Assembly (NCBI RefSeq): GCF_032854445.1
Contig: NC_088295.1
Coordinates: 6,390,501-6,454,500 of the forward strand
Source: Liolophura sinensis
Lineage: Eukaryota > Mollusca > Polyplacophora > Chitonida > Chitonidae
Direction: 5' to 3'
DNA: 64,000 bases
Under the pieces are notes generated by a model, which saw only the letters and a list, made by a program, of their open reading frames with translations, was not told where the DNA came from and did not search any database. The first letter of the stretch is position 1. Each line of letters starts with the position of its first letter. Positions 31,178 to 41,100 of the stretch are shown piece after piece. Made by a program: the position numbers and the translations under genes.

Positions 31178-31410
31178 CGTGCCTGCGTGGCACAATGACC
31201 TAGGAGCCTCACCAATGTGGTCGCCGTAAGTTCAGGTCCAGCCTTATGCTGGCTTCCTCCCTGGCTGTACGTGAGAGGGTGTGTCAACAGCCTGTGGAAA
31301 GCCGTGGTTTTCCTCCGGGTTCTGTCATAATGCTGGCTGCCGTTGTGTAAGTGAAATATTCTTGAGTGCGGCGTAAAACACCAGTCAAAAAACATAAATA
31401 AGAAATAAGG
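31178..31410 (+). mobile_element. SINE (family A), nearly full length
   Basis: Reads GCGTGCCTGCGTGGCACAAT, GACCTAGGAGCCTCACCAAT, AAGTTCAGGTCCAGC (box-B-like), CTGGCTTCCTCCCTGGCTG, GCTGGCTGCCGTTGTGTAAG, TGAAATATTCTTGAGTGCGG, then CGTAAAACACCAGTC and a modified tail (AAACATAAATAAG). Part of its tail is duplicated at 32690 on the far side of the next array. Confidence 0.85.
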
Positions 31411-31459
31411 AACTTAGCTGTCGCATCAATTAATCAACACAGGAGCTTAAAAAATTGTG

Positions 31460-32680
31460 TACATTGATATACCGGTAATCCTCGTTAAACAAATAAAGTA
31501 TTACATTACAATCATGGGGGTAGAATGGCCACCATGGTGTTATATGGGTGATCGTGTACATTGATGTGCCGGTAAACACGGAGGTAGAATAACCATCGTG
31601 GTGTTATATTGGGTAATCGTGTACATTGATGTGCCGGTAAACACGGAGGTAGAATAACCACCGTGGTGTTATATTGGTAATGGTGTACACTGATGTGCCG
31701 GTAAACACGGAGGTAGAATAACCACAGTGGTGTTATATTGGATAATCGTGTACACTGATGTGCCGGTAAACACGGAGGTAGAATAACCCCCGTGGTGTCA
31801 TATGGGTAATCGTGTACATTGATGTGCCGGTAAACACGGAGGTAGAATAACCATCGTGGTGTTATATTGGGTAATCGTGTACATTGATGTGCCGGTAAAC
31901 ACGGAGGTAAAATAACCACCATGGTGTTATATTGGTAATCGTGTACACTGATGTGCCGGTAAACACGGAGGTAGAATAACTACCGTGGTGTTATATTGGG
32001 TAATCGTGTACACTGATGTGCCGGTAAACACGGAGGTAGAATACCCCCCGCGGTGTCATATGGGTAATCGTGTACATTGATATGCCGGTAAACACGGAGG
32101 TAGAATAACCACCATGGTGTTATATGGGTGATCGTGTACATTGATGTGCCGGTAATCACGGAGGTAGAATAACCACCGTGGTGTTATATTAGGTAATCGT
32201 GTACACTGATGTGCCGGTAAACACGGAGGTAGAATACCCCCGGCGGTGTCATATGGGTAATCGTGTACACTGATGTGCCGGTAAACACGGAGGTAGAATA
32301 ACCACCGTGGTGTTATATTGGGCAATCGTATACACTGATGTGCCGGTAAACACGGAGGTAGAATAACCACCGTGGTGTTATATTGGGTAATCGTGTACAT
32401 TGATGTGCCGGTAATCACGGAGGTAGAATAACCACCGTGGTGTTATATTGGGTAATCGTGTACACTGATGTGCCGGTAAACACGGAGGTAGAATACCCCT
32501 TGTGGTGTCATATGGGTAATCGTGTACATTGATGTGCCGGTAAACACGGAGGTAGAATAACCACCATGGTGTTAAATTGGTAATCGTGTACATTGATGTG
32601 CCGGTAAACACGGAGGTAGAATAACCACCGTGGTGTTATATTGGTAATCGTGTACATTGATGTGCCGGTAACCATGCATA
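31460..32680. repeat. 62-65-nt minisatellite of about 18 copies
   Basis: The unit contains GTGTACATTGATGTGCCGGT, AAACACGGAGGTAGAATAAC and CACCGTGGTGTTATATTGG. Variants differ at a few sites (ACATTGAT/ACACTGAT, AAACAC/AATCAC). Minus-strand ORFs through it are by-products of the repeat. Confidence 0.95.
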
Positions 32681-32830
32681 AGTGAAATTTTCTTCAGTGC
32701 GGCGTAAAACACCAATCACACCAATAAATAAGAAATAAGAAACTTAGCTGTCGCATGAATTAATCAACACAGGAGCTTAAAAAAACTGTGTACATTGATA
32801 TACCGGTAATCATGGAGGTAAAATAACCCC
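32681..32830 (+). repeat. Duplicate of the left flank (SINE tail plus adjacent DNA)
   Basis: Repeats the sequence at about 31340-31500: AAGTGAAATTTTCTTCAGTG, CGGCGTAAAACACCAATCAC, GAAACTTAGCTGTCGCATGA, TTAATCAACACAGGAGCTTA and GTGTACATTGATATACCGG. The array is thus enclosed by direct repeats of about 140 nt. Confidence 0.9.
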
Positions 32831-34550
32831 CGTGTTATTATTTGTGAGTAATCAAGTACACTACCTGTGTACCATGCGAGAGATAAGACTGACCGACCAA
32901 TAACGTATCATTAAAATGAAGGACAAACTTCGTGTCTCTGACAAGGCCCCTATCTGGTTTCTAAGAAAGTAAAATTAAAATCTCTTTTCTGCATAAGTGT
33001 TTCGTTGCGAATGTCATTCCCTAAAGTGATACATACATGTAGGCCCATACGTAGTTCGTTTTGCTTGGAATGAATCACGAATGCATGGCGTTGAAGAAAT
33101 TTTCTAGTCTAAAATGCTTAATGTTGCGCTGATAGTCTAGAGAATGTATATCATGATATTCACTTCAATTTTTTTGTTTCCAGACTTCTGAAAAGGGCAG
33201 CTCTTTTCTTAGGTATTTCTTAGGTAAATTAGGTATAAAAAATGATGTTTTCTCAAATAAAGCTTAATTCCAAGAAGTTTGAATGGCTTACATGCTTGCA
33301 TAATACACGGTGAACTTATACCCCATGGGAAGTGTTACATCTAAACCGAAGAATATGAGCTTAAAATGTCAGCGATTCTGAACTTTTTTTTATCAGCATA
33401 ACTTAAAGAGTTTTATGACATTAGTTTTGATACAAGGGCATACTCAACTTTGCGTTAATCACATAGGCTAATTTATTTCTTTTGAGTTTGGTTCAAAACG
33501 CGAAAAAAATGATAAACTTTAAAAATTACTTATGTGGCATCTGAAACTTCTTTTTGCTCTATATGCTTGAGGCTTTGTTACAAACCAAGAGTAAGTCATG
33601 GTGGAGCTTTATATTGGCTTTTAATATACAATAAGGTCTCATAAGGCGAAGCCAATGAACAATTCTCTCCATGCATGGTGGCAAAAATATTGCCACTGTT
33701 ACAACTTATCCCTGCTGTAAACTGACCAGGTCGACTAGCGCTTTATACCGGTGAATTTGCGTCCTTTTCACTAAAAATTTGCGTTCCTTATGAACAATTT
33801 TACTTTTTCGCAAAAAGTTTATGCAACATCTTTGAGAGAAAACGAAACATTCTGTTGCACAAAAGAATTACAAGGACGTTACATGAGAAAAAACTACATT
33901 AATATGAATGAAGATTTTTTTTTATTCATCGTAACGGTAACATCTAATGAAAAGCTCTTCTAAAAAACAACCGGTCCTTTCGATTAATATTTATTTATTG
34001 ACCTGATTTAACACCATACTCAACAATATTTCATTTATGCCATGGCGGTCAGTTTTGTGGGTGGCGAAAAAGGAGGGTCCGGTGTAAATCATCGACTTTT
34101 TGAAGGTTACTAGCTCACTTGGCCTACTCACAACTTTCCATATTGTGAAATACAGCCTGGATGGCCGTACGAACGTAAGACTGCACAAACTGTCACGCTA
34201 GTGTTGTTGATGGCTTACTGTCACCACTAACAGTGAGAATGAGGGCATTTATAAATTCTCTGACCAAGGCCGGGTTTGAACACGCGCCTCGTGTGTCTCA
34301 GGGACAGACAGGCACACATACTGAAAGCGCCTGGAACCTGTTTAAGATACCATGGCCCGTCACATCTCAAATTAACATACCCGCACCCACAGACCTACAT
34401 ACAAAGGCTAACTGTATCTCGGTTTAACTTCGCAGCTCTTCGTGATTTTAAAAATAATATAGGCCTAATTATATATACATGTACATGTGTGGTGATGCAT
34501 GGAATCGCCACTGGTCTAAACCAGTACAACATATCGACACAGTACTGAAG
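32831..34550. other. Unassigned intergenic DNA
   Basis: AT-rich, with no recognised gene or complete element. Confidence 0.5.
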
Positions 34551-34672
34551 TGGGTTCTGTCCTCCCCCACACTTCCCACCGTAATGCTGGCCGCCGTCGT
34601 ATAAGTGAAATAGTCTTGAATGCCGGTACGGCGTAAAACACCAATGAAATAAATACATAAATAAAAATTTCC
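34551..34672 (+). mobile_element. SINE 3' fragment (family A)
   Basis: CTTCCCACCGTAATGCTGGC, CGCCGTCGTATAAGTGAAAT, GGTACGGCGTAAAACACCAA and an AAAT tail. It lies about 90 nt upstream of the POLD2 promoter motif. Confidence 0.8.
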
Positions 34673-34760
34673 CTTTTGCCGTATGTTGATCTGTTTCTAT
34701 CATTGTAGTTATCCGTAGCATATGCACCTCCACAGAAAAAAGAGCTACAATGTTGTCAAA

Positions 34761-34773
34761 TATGGCGGGAAAG
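34761..34773 (+). promoter_or_regulatory. E2F-like / YY1-like site upstream of POLD2
   Basis: TATGGCGGGAAAG combines an E2F core (GGCGGGAAA) with an ATGGCGG YY1-like element, 112 nt before the POLD2 ATG. E2F control of S-phase replication genes is well known, so position and gene function agree. Occupancy is inferred. Confidence 0.5.
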
Positions 34774-34884
34774 TTAGCACTGGCACGGCAGTAGCAGCGT
34801 TATTTCTGTCGTAATAATAGTTACTCGACTAGCGAGGGCATATTGTTATTGTTTTAGTTGTGTTTTAAATACGCAATAGTTGTC

Positions 34885-35119
34885 ATGTTGTACGGCCCTG
34901 ATCCGAAGTCGGAGAAGGTGGGAAATCTCCTTTCTTCGAGTCATTCCGCGGGAGGTGATCAACAACAGACGTTTACTCGACGTGAGACGAATTATGCCAA
35001 CAACTCAGAACGTTTTTACATCAAGGAGAAATCATTTGGAAGACAATATGCACACATATATGCCGAAAGGCTTATGACAGTTCGACCTGAACTGGAGAAA
35101 ACTGCCAAGAAAAAGTGGG
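34885..35119 (+). CDS. POLD2: POLD2 exon 1
   Basis: Encodes residues 1-78, from [20 protein letters not shown] to KTAKKKW, with the conserved [16 protein letters not shown] near-cognate upstream TTG at 34858 is in frame but has no support as a start. Donor GTATGT, phase 1. Confidence 0.93.
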
Positions 35120-38100
35120 GTATGTAAATATGTGCAGGAGTAAACCACAGATCGTCGTTTAGGTCCAACAGGCCTGGCCATACTACTATGTGTGTATAGT
35201 CCCGAAAGTCTTGACGAAGTCTTGACGCTGAGGGTGTTAATTCCGATAGTACTCGTTTCAGAATAGATTTATCATAGTAGCGATCCGAAAACAGACCTGG
35301 TCACGCTCGTGTTGCCTCATACACAAAATGGCGAAATCTTATGGCGAGTGTGAAATGAGAGTTCTGTAAAACTGGTGTCCCCTTGTGTTCGTTTATGGAG
35401 CCAATGAGAGATACATTCTAGGGAGTTCAGCGTGGGAGGGCTCATACATGTTCGAAAGTTGGGGTTAGAACCCTGGCGGAGCATTTTCTAACCCCAATTT
35501 CAGGTATATGCACCCTCCACGCTGAACTCTGTAGAACGTATCTCTCATAGACTCTCAAACATGAGGGGACACCAGTTTTACAGTCTTTTATTTTATATGG
35601 CAAATTTCTGAGGGTACCCTTCCATCATTGTTTGTGTTTATGCAATTGCAGACATAATTGTAATATTTACTATTATTACTATTGGTGCCGAGACTCCAAC
35701 ACCGCTAAGCCAGTATGAGAAAAGGAGTTGTAGTCTTTCGGAACTACTTTCGAGGCTAATGTTTGTACTGTAAGTATATAGTAAGGCAAGGTTGGAAGCA
35801 GTTTCACCAGTTTAGAAATAAAACATTTCTCTGCTAGCTTTGCACTCTTCTGCACTTTGTGGTGTTATGTGAGTCTCACGCTGCCAATAGTCGGTCAGAA
35901 ATATCCGCAATGTGGGCATAATCAACCAAAATGTTGTACTCAGGAATATGTCACTTATACGACGGCGGCCAGCATTCTGGTGGGAGGAAAATGGGCAGAG
36001 CACGCGGGATACCTACAAACATCCGCAGGTTGCTGGAAGACCTTCCCATGTACGGCCGCAGAGAAAGTCAGCATGAGCTAAACTCATAGCAATTGCATTG
36101 GTGGGATGCTCCTGGGTCATTGCACCTTGCCGGCATGCTAACCCCCTTGGCCACAGGGGTCTTCCTTCATGAAATTTTACTTGTACATGTATATCTGATC
36201 TTAAATTACAGGAAAGGATGTTCCAATAAAGAAGTTGTTTGAGTTGGGAATAGGAGAAAAATGTGTTATAATTGGCACTCTTTTTAAACATATGGACCTA
36301 AAGCCCAGTATCCTGAAGGAAATCAGTGAAGAGGTAGGGTTTGTTACAAATAAATCAGTAAAGAGGTAGAACTTGTTATGATGTAATACAACATGACACA
36401 TACATGTATCACATTGTCAAGAAGTGTATGTGTCATTTTGTATTACATCCTCGTGAAAGAGGTACATATACAGGCTGCAATCTCAAGTTGTCTAAAATCT
36501 CTACGAACTAGAAGCACACATTACAAGTAATGTTGCTAATTTTTGTACGTTTGTTAATAGTCTATGTGAAACCCAAGAAACACACATTGATGCAATAGGT
36601 TTGTGGAATTGCCAACTGTTAGACTTAGCAAAAAGCATGTACATGGTCTTTGTGTAGCACTTACACCCTCCCAAACAAAGCATAATTCTTGAATAGCATT
36701 AAACATCAATCAAATAAATGAGTAAGTAAGTTAATGATTAAACATTGATTTGCTGCTTGCTTTTCTCAGCACAACCTCATGCCTCAGCCGATCAGAGCTA
36801 AGTTTATAGCCGATTCTGACAAGCTGATTTTAGAGGATGACCTGCAGAGGATTATTTTGAAGGAGGGCTTTGATATCCAGTCCTCAGTCACAGGTATACA
36901 TACTGGTATTCAGTGAGAAATCTAGCTATATACTGATATACAAAGGTGCGCGCTAGGAACAAGTCACAACAAGTTGTGTTGGCAAAATTTTAGGTAATTA
37001 CTGTACATGTATGTATGTTAAGGTATTCAATGGGAAATCAGTTACAGCTGCATGAATCTACTCAGGTATTTAATGAGAAATCAGTCACAACTACATGTAT
37101 GTGCAAAGGTATTTAGTGAGAAATCAGTCACAGCTACATGAATCTGAACAGGCATTTGGTGAGAAATCGATCACAGGTACATGAATCTGCAAAGCTTTTT
37201 AGCGAGAAATCTTTCATAGCTACATGAATCTACTCAGGCATTTAGTAAGAAATCAGTCACAGCTACATGTATGTGCAAAGGCATGTAGTGAGAAATCAGT
37301 CACAGCTACATGAATCTGCACAGGCATTTGGTGAGAAATCAATCACGGCTACATGAATCTGCACAGCTTTTTAGCGAGAAATTTTTCACAGATTCATGAG
37401 TCTGCCCAGGTATTTAGTGAGAGATCAGTCACAGCTACACGTATGTGCACAGGTATTTAGTGAGAAATCATGAAGTGATCAATTATTATTCTGTCTTGTT
37501 TTAGGTGTGATTGTTGCTGTGTATGGGTATGAGCCAGACCATGACAGAGGAAAGTTTTATGTGAAAGATTACTGTTTTAAGGAGTTACCCGCTCAAGTGC
37601 CACGCCCTATTCTAGAGGAAGATAAGTAAGCAAGCAAGGGCTAGGGGCACATTCACCCAGACATCTGCCATTGATCTGTGTACATTGTTGTACAATTCAT
37701 GTATATGACATTAAACTATTACATTATTAGCAGGTGTGTATTGCAGATACATGGCATTGACTTATATTAACCCTGAACAGGAGCCCATAACAGTGTATGT
37801 TGTATGTGTTTCTGGCGTTCAAATCCTATTCGTAATAAAGTACTAAAAAATATGAGCTGAAACACTGAAAACAATGTCTTCCATGAAAATATATATATTA
37901 TTTTTTTAAAAACTGCGATAAAACATGACAGTCAGGACTATAATATTTATCTTAAAGTTTTTTTATGTTTTTTTGATGTAAAATGAGGTATAATATCTTT
38001 TAGTATTTTCAGACAAAATTGTTTAGAAGAAAATAATATTTATTCTTTCTCTTTGAGTATCTTTTTTTTTAAAGAACATTTGTGTAAAGAAATAGTTCTT

Positions 38101-41100
38101 ATAGAGTTCTGATTCCTAACTTTATAGGTGACATTGTGGCCATGCTATAAAGAAATTTATAAAATACAACTCAAAAGGGAACTGGCCCTGATAGCACAGT
38201 AGAGTGTCTGCTTCAGGAGCGGTAGATCCAGGGTCAATCCTGGGTTGAGTCACACCTAAGACCTTAAAAGAGGAAGTTGTAATTTTCTTGCTTGGTGTTC
38301 GGGGATAGGGGACTGGTTGACCTGTATCAGTATATTGGTTCAGGCGGGGCGGCTTACTTGCCTTCAGTAAAGCGTCTCTGTGAAGCAGCACTAGATAAAA
38401 GAGCGGTGGAAACCTGTCTTGCAACAAGGAGGCACATTACATGCACTCTTCATTCCTTCAATGTCATATGACTGAAAAATTGTTGAGCACGACGTTAAAC
38501 CCCAAGCACCCGCATACCCAACTCAAAAGGGTTCCATGTCCTACATTTTTACATCTGGTCTCGCATGGCATTAGTGGGGGCCTCTGTGGCTCAGTCGGTT
38601 AGCGTGCTAGCACAGCGTAATGACCCAGAAGCCTCTCACCAATGCGCTTGCTGTGAGTTCAAGTCCAGCTCATGCTGGCTTCCTCTCCAGCCATACGTGG
38701 GATTGTCTGCCAGCAACCTGCGGATGGTCGTGGGTTTCCCCCGGGCTCTACCAGGTTTCCACCCACCATAATGCTGGCCGCTGTGGTATAAGTGAAATAT
38801 TCTTGAGTACGGCGTAAAACACCAATCAAATCAATAAATAAATAAATAACACATGGCAGTAATACCTGGTCTGTAGTCACATGGCATTAATATCTGGTCT
38901 GTGGTAACATGGCATTAATATCTGGTCTGTATTATAGTCACATGGCATTGATATCTGGTCTGGTATAGTCACATGTCAATGATATTTGGTCTGGTATAGT
39001 CACATGCCTTTGATATCTGTTCTAGTATAGTCACATGGCATTAATATCTGGTCTGTGGTCATATGGCATTAATATCTGGTCTGTATTATAGTCACATGGC
39101 ATTGATATTTGGTGTGGTATAGTCACATGCCTTTGATATCTGGTCTGGTATAGTCACATCGCATTAATGTCTGGTCTGTAGTCACATGGTCTGTTACAGT
39201 CACATGGCATTGGTACATGGCATTGGTATCTGGTCTGTTACAGTCACATGGCATTGGTATCTGGTCTGTATTGTACATGTAGGTACATAACACTGGTATC
39301 TAATAAATATCATATGTACATAGCACTGGTCTGGTCTGGTCTGGTCTGTATTCTAGGTACATGTACCAGTACATAGTGCTAATATCTCCTATGTATTGTA
39401 GATACATATTAAACACTGGTATCTTGTCTGTACTGTAGGTATGTGGCGCTGATATATGCTGTAGGTACATATTGAACACCATTATCTTGTCTGTATTGTA
39501 GGTACATAGCACTGATGTACGCTCTGTATTATAGATAAATATTAAGCACTGGTATCTTGTCTGTAATGTATGTACATAGCGCCGATATTTGTTCTGTATT
39601 GTAGGTATGTCGCACTATCAAGTCTGATGTAGTTGCATGGCACTGATATCCGGTCTGGTATAGTCACATGGCACTGGTATATGGTCTGGTATAGTCACAT
39701 GGGATTGGTATCTGGTCTATGTCAGTCACATGGCTTTGATATCTGGTGTATTACAGTCACATGGCATTGGTATCTGGTCTATATTGTACATGTCGATATA
39801 TAACACTGGTATCTAATAGATATTGTAGGCACGTAGCACTGATATCTGCTCTGTATTGTATATACATATTAAACACTGGTATCTTGCCTGTATTGTATGT
39901 ACATAGTACTGATATTTGTCTTGTATTGTAGGTACGTAGCGCTGATATCAGGCCTCGGCTTGGGAGGCAGACAGGAGAACCTGTTACCCTTACAGCTGAT
40001 GGTTGACCTCCTGACTGGGCAGCTGGGAGATGAGGGGCAGCAGGAGGCTACAGCTAATGTGTGCCGCATCATCATCGCTGGCAACTCTCTTAGCGAAGCT
40101 ACGCAGGACAAGGGAAGCATTCATCAGGTACTCTACTGTGCAACATAGCTAGGCACCTGGCCTCGGGATCACAAAGCTGTTTTAGACTTATTAATATGTG
40201 ATGTTATTTCTAAGCTGTAATTCAAGATTAAATGCTAATTTTCATTTGTCCGTGAAGGCGGTAAACTGTTGTGAAGATAAGACTATATGTAAGTCTGACT
40301 TAGGTTTACGACAGCTTTCTTATTATGTGTTTTGGGCTAGTGTGGAAGGTCTTTGATATGTGTGGACTTGTGATCACTGACAGCTGCTGACTCAACAGTT
40401 GCTTGAAGTTGAACATGTTTTACTTTTCTACGACCTGTAGCATCCAGTTATACATAGAAGGCCAGTCAGAATTTGCTCTCTTGGCCTTCAGATGATCATG
40501 CATCCTGAAGGACTTTTTAAAATTTAAATGTGATACTTATTGTCAGCCTTGTTGACATGTCAGCAGTGTTAAAGGTTTACCGTTATGGACTTGTAAGACT
40601 TGCTCGTATGAGTTTGTTCAACTTTCATTTTGAGGAGAAAATACATGTATTTAATGCTGTTTATGTTATATGGTGCATTCATTTTCTGTGCAGGCTAAGT
40701 ATCTTGCAAAGAAAAGCACAGCAAGTACTGTCAGTGCAGTGAAGAACTTCGATGAGCTTCTGGCTCAGTTAGCTGTAAGTATGACTGGTTAATGTTCTGA
40801 CTCACTTAGCTGTAAATAGGATTGGTTAATATTCTTACTCAGTTATCTGTAAGTATGACAGGGTAATATTCTGACTCAGTTAGCTTTAAGTTGACTGGTT
40901 AATGTTCTGGCTCAGTTAGCTATAAATATGACTGGTTAATATTCTGGCTCAGTTAGCTTTAAGTTGACTGGTTAATGTTCTGGCTCAGTTAGCTGTACAT
41001 GTATGACTGGTTAATATTCTGACTCAGCTTTGAGTTGACTGGTTAATGTTCTGGCTCAGTTAGCTGTACATGTGTGGCTGGTTAATGTTCTAGCTCAGTT

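Larger units (their letters stand above)
35120..36211 (+). other. POLD2 intron 1
   Basis: Contains the inverted-repeat element at 35364-35583 and a minus-strand SINE near the 3' end. Acceptor AAATTACAG. Confidence 0.8.

Noticed and set aside
31512-32611. Minus-strand ORFs with ILPPCLPAHQCTRLPN repeats
   Set aside because: Translation of the 65-nt array in shifting frames; no independent coding support.
34858-34884. Upstream in-frame extension of POLD2 from TTG at 34858
   Set aside because: It is not an ATG; the ATG at 34885 is the first normal start in frame.
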